A DNA stretch of 64,000 nt, taken from contig NC_009513.1 of NCBI RefSeq assembly GCF_000016825.1, forward strand, positions 1,620,501 through 1,684,500, given 5' to 3'. This document shows positions 42,843 through 51,442 of this stretch, one piece after another (position 1 is the first letter of the stretch; each line of letters opens with the position of its first letter). The stretch is from Limosilactobacillus reuteri subsp. reuteri (GTDB lineage Bacteria; Bacillota; Bacilli; Lactobacillales; Lactobacillaceae). A program made the position numbers and the translations under genes. The notes beneath the pieces are model-generated. The model was not told the origin of the DNA. It searched no databases and worked only from the letters and a program-made list of their open reading frames with translations.

Positions 42843-44909
42843 TTAATCATTAAAGTTAAAAGGAACAAATAGCTTAGAATTTTGTTTATTCTTGCCTTGT
42901 TCTTCACGGTAGATCACAAAATTCTCATGCCAATGTTGTAACGTGTACGTATCATCAGTTGTTTCATAATTGAATAATTTATCGGGCAAAACGGCATATT
43001 TTATGAGCATGTCTTTCATTTTCCCATTATCAAGGGCCTTATTACCTGACACAATTACGTTGCTATAATACTCCCCGTTAAAATGCTTGCGTTGGAACTT
43101 CAGTCCTAGCGATTTAATTTGATCTTTAAAAGTGCGGTATGACGCAGTAACCATATGAGTGTGGTTTTTATAGGTTTCAAACAAGTCACTTGTCCCCATC
43201 CCAATCAGATCAAACGGGCACGTAATGTGTTGCGCTTCGAGAAACTCCAAAAGTGATGAATTAATGTTTGACAAACTACTTTGAGCAGAATTCTCTTGGC
43301 TAAAAATCAAGCCTAAATCTTGTTTGCTCATAGTTACGAGCTTAGACGCGTATTTGATGATAAGGTAGAACATTACTTCTTGAACTTCTTTATTATTAAT
43401 CCAAGCTGCTGCATCGTCATTGGGGATGTCAACCTCATCATATAGCTTTGTATTACAATTAAAGACAAACATGCGATCTGCTGTACCTACTTGACGGATC
43501 TGAGGGAGAGCATTGGTAGCAATCACAATTAATGATGGCAGTTTTACGTCATGGTACTGTTGGAATTTGGCAGCACCAGACATTGTCTTACCACTAATAA
43601 TTCCATTGATTGCAGTTCCAGCCTTTGAGCTAATAGCATTATTCTGTGAATCTGTCTGGAAGTCGTCAAACCACAAAGTAAGTTGCCCTTTTTTAGTGTC
43701 ATTTGCATCGATCAGATTAGGATCTGTTAATGCCTTATTAATATTTGACTCTGAAGTCAAGATACAAGAAGTATTATTCTGCGTATTATTAAAGATCTTT
43801 TCTAACAAGCTTGCTAAGACAGTTTTTCCTGCCCCAGGAACGCCTAGCAGAATGAAGAAACGACGTACCTTAGCCAGAATTCCTGTGTTTTGTAATGGGA
43901 TAAATCCAAGCATATATAACAGTTGTTCTAGCTTGCCACCACTAATATGCGTCAAGAATTGGATAACTTGTTTATATTCTTCGCTAGCTTTAAGCTTAGA
44001 ATCCTTATCAATGTCAATATAATCAACGTTGACATAGTTTTCCATTTTTCCTACTAAAGGGGATGCAATTTGAATATTGCCATCTTCTTCAATCATGATA
44101 GATTGGTGGGGTGACTTAAAGCCGTCGTCTAAAACTTCATTTTCAAATTTTGAATCAACTAATTGAGCGTGAACATTTTTTCGAGCATTAATAATGTTAT
44201 CGAACTTTGAATTTGGAAGGAATTGATCAATCAAACTGTTAACAATAGTTGGTTCAGCAGTATAAATATGATGATCATTCAACACCATAAGTTGATTATC
44301 AACTAGTAGTGAACGTGGATCGTTATATACTTTCTCAGCAATAATTTGCTTCCTTAAGGCATTGTATTTCAACGTATTATAGAGTTTTTTAGCTAACTTA
44401 TTAGCATCCATATCATGCTCTACTGCCCAGATCTGTAGCACCATGGCTAGCTCGTTATATAGGTAAGTATTCTTGGTTAGGATATCTTTATTCTTATCAA
44501 TAATATTATCCAACCATTCTTCAATCTTATCGTCGGTAATAGTAGCAATCGTGATTGGCAAGCTGTCAATCAAGCTAAAATTAGAATGTAATTTTAGAAA
44601 CTCATCAACATCATCAATTTCATTTGCCAAAATAGTTTGCCCAAACAAATTAATCCGATCAGCAACTTTAGTCTTAGAAATAAACACCTGATTTACCAAC
44701 GAGGCTTTCGTGAATTCATTAATATAAGATTTAACATCCTTACTTTTTTCCTTGTCGATTGAGAAAGCATAGTAGTACTCTTTAGGCAACTTACTATCAA
44801 CATCTGCAAAACCAGCATCTGTTAAAATTGCATCTAATTTCTTAGAAATCTTATGTAGTGCCTTGACATCACCATTTAGTTTGTTGTTTTCAAAAAAAGA
44901 TCCTTGCAT
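42843..44909 (-). CDS. Phage/plasmid P4-D5-type primase-helicase
   Basis: 688 residues. The C-terminal SF3 helicase/D5 ATPase has Walker A LLGVPGAGKTVLASL at about 354-367, Walker B QLTLWFDDFQTD near 410-420 and a sensor IVIATNALPQIRQVGTADRM near 448. A linker domain with ASPLVGKMENYVNVDYIDID precedes it. Primase residues in the N-terminal part (residues 1-230) are not clearly recognised. Such enzymes start replication of satellite phages and integrating plasmids. GGAGAG is before the ATG. It overlaps the preceding gene by 34 bases, and the stop is joined to the coiled-coil gene. Confidence 0.88.
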   Translation of the reverse strand: MQGSFFENNKLNGDVKALHKISKKLDAILTDAGFADVDSKLPKEYYYAFSIDKEKSKDVKSYINEFTKASLVNQVFISKTKVADRINLFGQTILANEIDDVDEFLKLHSNFSLIDSLPITIATITDDKIEEWLDNIIDKNKDILTKNTYLYNELAMVLQIWAVEHDMDANKLAKKLYNTLKYNALRKQIIAEKVYNDPRSLLVDNQLMVLNDHHIYTAEPTIVNSLIDQFLPNSKFDNIINARKNVHAQLVDSKFENEVLDDGFKSPHQSIMIEEDGNIQIASPLVGKMENYVNVDYIDIDKDSKLKASEEYKQVIQFLTHISGGKLEQLLYMLGFIPLQNTGILAKVRRFFILLGVPGAGKTVLASLLEKIFNNTQNNTSCILTSESNINKALTDPNLIDANDTKKGQLTLWFDDFQTDSQNNAISSKAGTAINGIISGKTMSGAAKFQQYHDVKLPSLIVIATNALPQIRQVGTADRMFVFNCNTKLYDEVDIPNDDAAAWINNKEVQEVMFYLIIKYASKLVTMSKQDLGLIFSQENSAQSSLSNINSSLLEFLEAQHITCPFDLIGMGTSDLFETYKNHTHMVTASYRTFKDQIKSLGLKFQRKHFNGEYYSNVIVSGNKALDNGKMKDMLIKYAVLPDKLFNYETTDDTYTLQHWHENFVIYREEQGKNKQNSKLFVPFNFND

Positions 44910-45781
44910 AATTTTACGCTCTCCTTTTCAATCCGTTCTGCTTCCAACAATGCTTTTTCATTAACACTAACAGTTTCATCTTTTAGTGATTTTCCTGTTA
45001 ACAATTCGTAAACACCATTTTTTCCAAATTCACGATTACGGCATTTATAATCACCATCGCTATTAATAAGAAGGTATTCCAAATCATTTTTCACAAGGCA
45101 AAAATCATACTGTTTAACTGAAAATGTTAGGTATTTGACTTTCCCACTATATTTGTCCTTAAATTGTTCGAACTTTTCTTCATTAAAGTTGGTAATAATG
45201 AAGCCATCATTAACACAATTAATCACGTTTGATAGGCCCCAAAAGTTGAGCATGTCGAAAACCATATTCATACCACCATACATAGCTTTATAGCGATTAA
45301 TACTGTGTTCTGTTTTTGTCTTGCCAATGGTTGAACAATACTTGTTTAACCATTGCTTTAACCTTTTCCTTTTTGAAACAAGTCGTTTATTGTTAGGATA
45401 ATTAGGATCTGCCTCAATCTCTTTCTTTTCCAAAAACATTTTTTCATGCCGTTCATCTAATAAATCCAATTGGTAAGCCATTGTTAGTAGCAACGAATGA
45501 ACGTCAATTTGTGCAACGTTACGTACCATGCATTTTCGGTATAGATAAATACCATTACCAGTAAAATTAAGTCGTTCCTTTTGATAACCTTCATACGGTC
45601 CCGTCGCAACCAAAGATGATAGTAACTGTGGAGGCAGTAACTTAATATTTTCGTGCTCTTCATCCATAGTTTCTGGCCGATGATTAAAATCTGGCGTTAA
45701 ATGCAACTGTTCAGCCATCAAGAGGAACCGAGGAGTGCTAGGCCAATACATAATGCCATTTTTCTTTTTTACTTTTTTCAA
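44876..45781 (-). CDS. Unknown replication-region protein of the island
   Basis: 301 residues (TTG start with GGGG upstream; ATG at 45751 also possible). It is basic with no membrane segment. The segment RYKAMYGGMNMVFDMLNFWG, then NVINCVNDGFIITNF and later TFSVKQYDFCLVKNDLEYLL resembles the order of motif B (Kxx..YG), motif C and a KxY-type motif of family B DNA polymerase palms, but only one acidic residue of motif C is evident. That is a weak likeness, not a call. The first part (FLLMAEQLHLTPDFNHRPET) is unique. It is the first gene of the operon ahead of the primase-helicase, so a replication role is likely. Its leader has an RBS-masking hairpin. Confidence 0.6.
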   Translation of the reverse strand: MKKVKKKNGIMYWPSTPRFLLMAEQLHLTPDFNHRPETMDEEHENIKLLPPQLLSSLVATGPYEGYQKERLNFTGNGIYLYRKCMVRNVAQIDVHSLLLTMAYQLDLLDERHEKMFLEKKEIEADPNYPNNKRLVSKRKRLKQWLNKYCSTIGKTKTEHSINRYKAMYGGMNMVFDMLNFWGLSNVINCVNDGFIITNFNEEKFEQFKDKYSGKVKYLTFSVKQYDFCLVKNDLEYLLINSDGDYKCRNREFGKNGVYELLTGKSLKDETVSVNEKALLEAERIEKESVKLCKDLFLKTTN

Positions 45782-45784
45782 AAT

Positions 45785-45834
45785 AAAATACCCCTTTTCA
45801 ATTCCTGCTTAACAGCAAAACCGAAAAAGGGTAT
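45785..45834 (-). promoter_or_regulatory. RBS-sequestering hairpin in the leader of the replication operon
   Basis: On the minus strand ATACCCTTTTTC (45834-45823) pairs with GAAAAGGGGTAT (45798-45787), burying the GGGG ribosome site of the 45781 gene. It could be a translational control switch. Confidence 0.6.
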
Positions 45835-45841
45835 ACTAAAC

Positions 45842-45870
45842 TTGCCTTTATTTATAATAAAGGTTATAAT
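45842..45870 (+). promoter_or_regulatory. Sigma-A promoter, plus strand, island control region
   Basis: TTGCCT, exactly 17 bases, then a perfect TATAAT. It is divergent from the replication operon. Confidence 0.7.
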
Positions 45871-45876
45871 AGTAAT

Positions 45877-45990
45877 ATATAAATATATGCATTGGTAGTG
45901 AGTATATTTATATAGTTTTTCAGTTTTAAACTGTTAAGTAGGTTAAGGTTTTCAGATTTTGCTGCCCGGCGATTTCTGAAACCTTTTTTA
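45877..45990 (+). ncRNA. Predicted structured short RNA of the island
   Basis: Downstream of the promoter is a perfect 12-bp hairpin (TATATAAATATA / TATATTTATATA, 45876-45914), then CAGTTTTAAACTG (45921-45933), then a terminator with arms AAGGTTTTCAGA and TCTGAAACCTT (45945-45985) and a T run. No reading frame of note is present. It could control replication of the element or mark its origin. Confidence 0.55.
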
Positions 45991-45995
45991 TTTTG

Positions 45996-46018
45996 CAATA
46001 ATTATTAAATAATTATTG
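45996..46018. repeat. 23-base perfect palindrome
   Basis: CAATAATTATT-A-AATAATTATTG is fully symmetric. It lies between two plus-strand promoters in the AT-rich control region and may be a repressor or initiator binding site. Confidence 0.6.
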
Positions 46019-46064
46019 TTATTTATATAATAACCCACCAGTTCGAAAAGTAAATGGCTTTTGC

Positions 46065-46093
46065 TTGACTATTTATCTCATTAATTATATAAT
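46065..46093 (+). promoter_or_regulatory. Strong sigma-A promoter, plus strand
   Basis: TTGACT, exactly 17 bases, then TATAAT. It drives toward the deleted IS30 element. Confidence 0.75.
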
Positions 46094-46099
46094 AATAAT

Positions 46100-46231
46100 T
46101 AAGAAATGTAATACAGGCTGTTATTATGCGGTTTTCAGCTTGTGATAAAAGAGCAAATTTCGTGTAAATATTTTATTAAGATTCTCTTAAGACAATAATT
46201 TCCGTTCTTCAAGTTAGAAGAACGGTTTTTG
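46100..46231 (+). ncRNA. Predicted second short transcript, target gene perhaps lost
   Basis: From the promoter at 46065 the sequence runs with no reading frame longer than 13 codons to a terminator (CCGTTCTTC / GAAGAACGG at 46202-46225, then a T run). It may be a small RNA. Alternatively it is the leader of a former repressor gene, whose place is now taken by the IS30 derivative at 46236. Confidence 0.45.
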
Positions 46232-46235
46232 TTTT

Positions 46236-46847
46236 GGCAGATTGCAAGAAATAACTTGAACGAATTTAATGACGTAAATTAAGCAGGAAGATCTCGATTG
46301 GTGTGCGCCAGTTAAGACATTTGAGTGGCCGGGAATTCAGATACCAATTGATTTGAACCAGCTCGCGATCGCTCAGCTCTTCAATAGCTTGTCCCTTGGG
46401 AATAAATCGTCGCAAAACTCGGTTACGGTTCTCATTACTACCGCGTTCATGTGGTGAATAAGCATGGGCAACTTGTTCAGGGGACCACTTCTGGACTTGA
46501 ATCTTTTCCTCGACCAAGTGTTTAAGGTTTTTAGTGAGCGAAGACTTCCGCCCCCGTTGACTAACCTTTTGTTCAAAGTCAGTTTGCGCTAGCTCAGCCT
46601 GGTACTCACTATTTAGCCGGTGAAGCTCATTGAAGATAGTGGTCTTACTAAAGCCTAAGTAGTTAGCGATATACTGCAAGGAACGTTTCTCGTTATGAAG
46701 TGTTTCGATGACAACGCGGTCTGAAAATGATAAGATAGTGGTGCCCATAAAGGTCCTTCTTTCAATGGAATGTTGTGGTAACACCATTAAAGACCTTTAT
46801 GGGTTTTTCTGTCCACTTAATGTTCAACTTAAATTTTACAATCTGCC
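46236..46847 (-). mobile_element. Internally deleted IS30-family element
   Basis: GGCAGATTG begins both ends in inverted orientation (46236; 46847 reversed), with AACTTGAAC / AAGTTGAAC farther in. At 612 bp it is about half the size of a full copy. It keeps both termini and a translatable frame, so it could be moved by a related active transposase. Confidence 0.8.
46266..46748 (-). pseudogene. IS30 transposase with in-frame core deletion
   Basis: 160 codons. MGTTILSFSDRVVIETLHNE begins the N-terminal HTH region (YIANYLGFSKTTIFNELHRL). After EQVAHAY it jumps in frame to SPHERGSNENRNRVLRRFIP and the C-terminal SRPLKCLNWRTPIEIF. The NENRN segment includes the last acidic residue, while the two Asp of the DDE triad are missing. 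AGAAGG is before the start. It is a DNA-binding remnant that could act as an inhibitor of full-length IS30 transposases. Confidence 0.8.
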
Positions 46848-46853
46848 ATAACT

Positions 46854-46886
46854 AAAAAGAGGCCGGGAAATAACCCGACCTCTTTG
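46854..46886 (-). terminator. Terminator after the neopullulanase operon
   Basis: AAAGAGGCCGGG pairs with CCCGACCTCTTT; tracts of A and T flank it. Confidence 0.8.
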
Positions 46887-46939
46887 CTATTTTAATGATA
46901 AAAATGCAGCGGCTGGCTGTCCAGTCATCCCGCTACTCG

Positions 46940-48709
46940 TTATTCAATTGTTATCGCAAAACCGTCTGGAGCCAGCTGGTGCCCCTGCATTCCCTGACTA
47001 AGAAGCAGTTGGCCCCTGGTTGCTAACTCCGCTGGTGCGCCCGTAGTGTTAAAGAACCCTTTAAGCACTTTCCCAGCACCTGTACGGGAAACTTCCACCA
47101 CCCCGATTGGCAGGACATTAAATGCAATTGTCCCGCCTGCAATTAGGTCGGCATAGTCACGACGTAATGCGACTAGCTTCTTAAAATATGCAAGCATTTC
47201 TTGAGCATCATCGTCAGGCGCCCAGTTCATTGGCTTCCGACAGTCCGGATCATTGTCTCCATCCATGCCGTACTCGGTGCCATAGTAAATTGACGGTGTT
47301 CCAGGCTGCAAGAATGTAAAGGCAAAAGTTTGCTTGACTAGGTCCCGGTTATCGTGGGCCTGAGTCATAATTCGCGCTGTATCATGAGAATCCAAGACAT
47401 TAAACATCATCTGATTAGTCTGGTCACGGTACTTCATCAGCTGGTTGCTAAGCTGATCAATCATTCGTTCCGCACTAAGCCGGTGGTTGATGAAGTGGTC
47501 CAAAATAGCACCGGTGTAGCTGTAGTTCATTACCCCGCTAAATTCGTCCCCGTTCAGCCACGCCTGCGAGGTATGCCAAATCTCACCTAGGATATAAAAA
47601 TCTGGTTTGAGGGCCGTTGTCTCCTGATGGAACCTCTTCCAGAAGTGGTGGTCAATTTCATTGGCCACATCCAGCCGCCAAGCATCAATATCAAATTCTT
47701 CAATCCAATATTTGGCAATTCCCAACAAGTAATCCTGCACTGCTGGGTTAGCTGTGTTGAGTTTCGGCATATGCGGTGTGTAATCAAAGGTATCGTAAGT
47801 TGCATCCGGGGTAAATTCAAAGTTCTTGGTCGGCGTGTAAGTTGCTGGGAACTTATTAACATGGAACCAATCAGCATATTTCGAGTTTTGGCCGTTTTTA
47901 AGGACGTCCTGCCACTGTGGCGACTTATCACCAATATGGTTAAAGACGGCATCTAGCATTACCTTAATCCCCCGCTTGTGAGCCTGGGCAACCACTTCCT
48001 TAAATAAGGCGGCGTCACCAAAGTGAGGATCAATCTGGTAATAGTCTTCTGTATCATACTTATGGTTAGAAGGGGCTTTAAAAAGCGGGTTAAAGTAGAT
48101 CCCATTGACACCCAATGCTTGAAGGTGGTCAAGGTGGTCCAGTACACCCTGCAAGTCACCACCATAGAAATCCTGACGACCAGGATGGTCATTGGCATTC
48201 CACTTTTTAGTACCAGCAGGGTCGTTGGACTGATCACCATTGGCAAAGCGATCGGGGAAAATCTGGTACCAAACCGTTTTCTTTACCCATTCTGGAGCAT
48301 GAAACATATCAATCTCTTGGAAGAAGGGCATCCGAAAGTAGGTATTTAAATCATTCAAGGCAGCGTGGTCATCTGGCTGAAGGTAGCCCCGGTCGGTATA
48401 AACCGTCCTCGTCCCATCAGCGCCAGTGATGTCAAAGGCATACGCCAAGCGCTTTTTCGGCTCGGTAACCGCAATCTGCCAATAATCATAGAGGTCATCT
48501 GACAAGATTTTCTTCATCGGCGTCGGTTTGGTATAAAATGGCGGTTTAATTCCCGCCAGGCTGCGAAGACTGTAAGGGTCACCGTGCAATAGCTGGACCG
48601 CTTTTACGTCATCTTTAGCAGTCCGTAAACGGATATGCATCGTCTGAGAGTCATAAAGAAAGGCCATTTCGCTTTCCGGCCGGTGGTAGATAGCAGCAAG
48701 ATTCATCAT
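46940..48709 (-). CDS. Neopullulanase/cyclomaltodextrinase, GH13 subfamily 20
   Basis: A 589-residue cytoplasmic enzyme. The N-terminal CBM34-like domain (AAIYHRPESEMAFLYDSQTM to about 120) leads into the GH13 barrel: FPDRFANGD, region I MLDAVFNHIGD, region II DAWRLDVANEID (nucleophile Asp near 345), region III LGEIWH (acid Glu near 375) and region IV NVLDSHDTARI (Asp near 440). It cleaves maltodextrins, cyclodextrins or pullulan to maltose and panose. No signal peptide is present, so it acts on imported sugars. Its ATG overlaps the transporter stop (ATGA), so the two are coupled. It lies in the guaA island. Confidence 0.93.
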   Translation of the reverse strand: MMNLAAIYHRPESEMAFLYDSQTMHIRLRTAKDDVKAVQLLHGDPYSLRSLAGIKPPFYTKPTPMKKILSDDLYDYWQIAVTEPKKRLAYAFDITGADGTRTVYTDRGYLQPDDHAALNDLNTYFRMPFFQEIDMFHAPEWVKKTVWYQIFPDRFANGDQSNDPAGTKKWNANDHPGRQDFYGGDLQGVLDHLDHLQALGVNGIYFNPLFKAPSNHKYDTEDYYQIDPHFGDAALFKEVVAQAHKRGIKVMLDAVFNHIGDKSPQWQDVLKNGQNSKYADWFHVNKFPATYTPTKNFEFTPDATYDTFDYTPHMPKLNTANPAVQDYLLGIAKYWIEEFDIDAWRLDVANEIDHHFWKRFHQETTALKPDFYILGEIWHTSQAWLNGDEFSGVMNYSYTGAILDHFINHRLSAERMIDQLSNQLMKYRDQTNQMMFNVLDSHDTARIMTQAHDNRDLVKQTFAFTFLQPGTPSIYYGTEYGMDGDNDPDCRKPMNWAPDDDAQEMLAYFKKLVALRRDYADLIAGGTIAFNVLPIGVVEVSRTGAGKVLKGFFNTTGAPAELATRGQLLLSQGMQGHQLAPDGFAITIE

Positions 48710-50052
48710 TCAATATCTCCCTTTTCAACAGAGGTTTCCTTGACAACGTAAACCGTAAATGCCCCAATCAGTGCTAGGACAGCAGATACGACCAGCATGT
48801 GTGGAATGTAGTTGCCCAATAACGGATAAAGAGCAAAGGAGCAAACAGAAGCAACAATCTGTGGGAGGCAGATCCAGCAGTTGAATAACCCCATGTAAGT
48901 ACCATCATGCTTACCATCCAGGGCATTCGTCAGGATAGTGAACGGGATGGAGTTGATCGTAACCCAGCACATACCGATACCAATAAAAGCAACAAACGAT
49001 AATAGCTTAGTCGGCGCAACAGATAAGCCCCAGAAGCCGAGGGCACCCAGGACCATTCCTAAGGCGTAGGCAGGTTTCCGAATTCGGTCATTCAGCTTTT
49101 GCAAAACCAATCCGTAAATAATTGCTACCCCGACTTCAACAGCAGACAGGACACCAAACCAGTTTCCGGCAGCTTGGTAAGCAGCGCTAGAAGCATTCGT
49201 AGTGTGCCAGATGTTTTGGGCCACCGTCCCTGCACCATAAGTCCACAGGTATTGGAAACCAGTCCAAGAGAAAAATTCAACAATTCCCAGCGTCCAGAAA
49301 ACCTTGGGCGCGTGTTTAACAATTGTGAAGAAGTTTTCACTAATATTAGCATTTTGGTCTAAGCCGTGGTACTTGGCATAAGTCTCTGGGTCATATTCGT
49401 CAACTTTCCAAATAGTAAAGATTGATGAAACAACTAAAATCGCAGCTCCAATATAGAATGACCACTTAACAGAATCTGGTAATTCACCCTTAGCTGCAAT
49501 ATTCTTAACCCCAATCCAGGTCAAGAAAAACGGGAAGAGGTCAGCGGCAACTGACCCGATGTTTCCCCAAATCGTCTGCCATGACCAAGCCTGGTCCTTT
49601 TGTTCATCGTTTACCATGTCAGAAATCATCATCTTGAATGGCTGCATCGACATATTTGAAGACAGGTCCATAAATAGGATGGTTACCGCGCCGAACCATA
49701 GCGCAGTCGAAGTCTTGAAACCAAACGAGCCGGAGTTCGGCAACAGGCACATCACAATGACAGCCACAATCGTCCCTAAAATCAAGTAAGGGAGCCGCCG
49801 CCCAATTTTAGGAATCCAGGTCCGGTCGGAAAAGTAGCCGACCAGTGGTTGAACAACCATCCCTGCTAATGGCGGCAGGATGAAAAACCATCCTAGCTTG
49901 GTTGGGTCCGCCCCCAGGGTTTGGAAGATCCGCCCCATGTTAGCACTCTGCAAAGCAAAGGCCATCGAAGTCCCCAGGTTCCCAAACGTCATCAGCATTA
50001 ATACTGAAAACGCGAGGGACGGCAAATTTTTATTTAACTTTTTCTCGCTCAT
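48706..50052 (-). CDS. MFS oligosaccharide transporter (maltose/maltodextrin type)
   Basis: 448 residues with 12 membrane helices, of the SLC45/GPH-like sugar group: LMLMTFGNLGTSMAFALQSA, GWFFILPPLAGMVVQPLVGY and GYFSDRTWIPKIGRRLPYLI. In lactobacilli such permeases sit with neopullulanase or maltose phosphorylase genes and import maltose or short maltodextrins. Here it directly precedes the neopullulanase gene. The cre site at 50127 makes it glucose-repressed. A poor spacing GAGG-type ribosome site precedes ATG 50052. Confidence 0.87.
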   Translation of the reverse strand: MSEKKLNKNLPSLAFSVLMLMTFGNLGTSMAFALQSANMGRIFQTLGADPTKLGWFFILPPLAGMVVQPLVGYFSDRTWIPKIGRRLPYLILGTIVAVIVMCLLPNSGSFGFKTSTALWFGAVTILFMDLSSNMSMQPFKMMISDMVNDEQKDQAWSWQTIWGNIGSVAADLFPFFLTWIGVKNIAAKGELPDSVKWSFYIGAAILVVSSIFTIWKVDEYDPETYAKYHGLDQNANISENFFTIVKHAPKVFWTLGIVEFFSWTGFQYLWTYGAGTVAQNIWHTTNASSAAYQAAGNWFGVLSAVEVGVAIIYGLVLQKLNDRIRKPAYALGMVLGALGFWGLSVAPTKLLSFVAFIGIGMCWVTINSIPFTILTNALDGKHDGTYMGLFNCWICLPQIVASVCSFALYPLLGNYIPHMLVVSAVLALIGAFTVYVVKETSVEKGDIE

Positions 50053-50126
50053 ATAATAGCGCCTCCATCAATAATTAATAAGTCTATAATGATTACGCTT
50101 ACATAATACTGCTATCGGCCGCCTAT

Positions 50127-50140
50127 TGCAACCGCTTGCA
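50127..50140 (-). promoter_or_regulatory. cre/LacI-type operator for the maltodextrin operon
   Basis: TGCAACCGCTTGCA fits the cre consensus at all fixed positions and is itself nearly palindromic. A second half-like site AGCAACCGTTTA follows at 50151-50162, suggesting a local LacI-family regulator as well as CcpA. Confidence 0.65.
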
Positions 50141-50319
50141 CAAAATTATTAGCAACCGTTTACTTTTAAAAGCTGACGGTCCCTTGGACTCCCTAAATTC
50201 TTACCGCACATTTGCTTTTTTAAGGTAAACTGACAATCCATTTAAATTTTATAAAAGCTTAGTTTTAGTTATTCAACCACTTTATAAAACCGGAGTTTTA
50301 CAAAGCTTATTACGAAAGA

Positions 50320-50613
50320 TTATTTTTCCTTACTCGTTAATTTTTCGTACATTTCAAATAGATGCTGTACAATCTCCTGCTCAGTAGCTGATGGCTTTAG
50401 GCCGTATGCTTTAAGAACAGCTTTATCATTAGCCTCATGTGCTTTACGAAATTCGACTGGCATCGTTAATGGATCGTAGAGATCGGCAAGAGAACTATCT
50501 GGGTAAAGTTTACGGGCATCAAGTATTCCCTGGGCTGTTTTTGAAATTTGTTTTCTAGATTTGTCATCTAAATTAGGCCAAGGAAAATTATGTTGGAAAA
50601 ATCTTACTAACAT
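50320..50613 (-). pseudogene. C-terminal fragment of a MmeI-like DNA methyltransferase
   Basis: 97 residues: QHNFPWPNLDDKSRKQISKT, AQGILDARKLYPDSSLADLY, DPLTMPVEFRKAHEANDKAV and LFEMYEKLT. The NFPWP, AQxILDAR, LADLYDP and FRKAHxxND series is the extreme C-terminus of large type IIG/MmeI-like methyltransferases (normally about 900 residues). Everything upstream is missing. It breaks off at about 50600, where a plus-strand gene begins. Confidence 0.75.
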
Positions 50614-51178
50614 TGAAAGATTTTATAAAATTAACTGGAAAGATGACTATCTACATGACTTATTAGTCTTTTTTGATATAAAACAGATTTTACCATCTGA
50701 AAATCAAATGCAGCTTTACATAGACAACAACGGTAATGTTAATAGTATTTTGTTATATGAACTATTAGTGTATGAATTACAAAAGTTATCACTAACCGAA
50801 ATAACTACTTTGAAGCATTATATTGAGCTAAAATCTTCTAAAAAAGTCTATCAAAGAAATATAACACTTAATAATGTTAGTAAAGTAATTCTAATAGTTA
50901 GTACAATTGCTCTTATCCTTACCATATCTGGAACTAATGAAGATATTACAGTCGGTAATGTCACTGTTAAAAATTTTAACACTAAAGTTATCACGCATCT
51001 TATTGCTCAAGTTCCTGTTATTCCCATAATATTTAGCCTGCTTATTTTAATATTAGTTACAACTATTTTTATTTCGGTCGCATTTTATAATGCAAAACAT
51101 TTAAGGTACGCGGATGTCATTCACCAAGCTCTGGAGGATGCATCCTCTATCAAAGCTAATATTCACCATAAAAAATAA
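50561..51178 (+). CDS. Membrane protein with two spans, 5' end uncertain
   Basis: 205 codons, but the first 15 (MSSKLGQGKLCWKNL) are antisense to the methyltransferase fragment and not credible. The body (FYKINWKDDYLHDLLVFFDI, MQLYIDNNGNVNSILLYELL) is soluble and helical. Two membrane helices at about 105-125 and 150-175 (VSKVILIVSTIALILTISGT, VPVIPIIFSLLILILVTTIF) follow, and then a charged tail. It may be a real island gene whose N-terminus was lost at the junction near 50600, or it may start farther in. The function is unknown; similar topologies occur in phage-defence and toxin-like membrane proteins, but nothing here proves that. Confidence 0.5.
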   Translation: MSSKLGQGKLCWKNLTNIERFYKINWKDDYLHDLLVFFDIKQILPSENQMQLYIDNNGNVNSILLYELLVYELQKLSLTEITTLKHYIELKSSKKVYQRNITLNNVSKVILIVSTIALILTISGTNEDITVGNVTVKNFNTKVITHLIAQVPVIPIIFSLLILILVTTIFISVAFYNAKHLRYADVIHQALEDASSIKANIHHKK

Positions 51179-51370
51179 TGTTTCAACATATTCTTTATAT
51201 TGATACATTTCTTTTTAGTTTAAGTACAATCAGTTCACTATGATTAATGAAATATGGATTATTAATTAAAGATAATTATATTATTTCCTAAGCATACCCT
51301 ATCTATCATTTTTACAAAAAAATAAATATACCGCATATGTTTCTAATAACCTTCTGACAATCAACGATAC

Positions 51371-51442
51371 AAAAAAAGGTACTACGTAAGTTCAAATTAC
51401 AGAGTACCTTTTACCGTATTATTCGCTGATGTTTTCTGTAGA
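51371..51442 (-). repeat. Island-end repeat, copy A (terminator plus flank)
   Basis: It matches 52140-52213 in order and spacing: AAAAAAAGGTACTACG, then AAGTTCAAATTAC, AGTACCTTTT, GTATTAT and TGATGTTTT. Its hairpin (AGGTACT / AGTACCT) is the same terminator as the one behind guaA. Confidence 0.75.

Noticed and set aside
45842..46231. CRISPR-like or iteron array in the AT-rich island region
   Set aside because: Palindromes are single and different from each other; no regularly spaced direct repeats with spacers.
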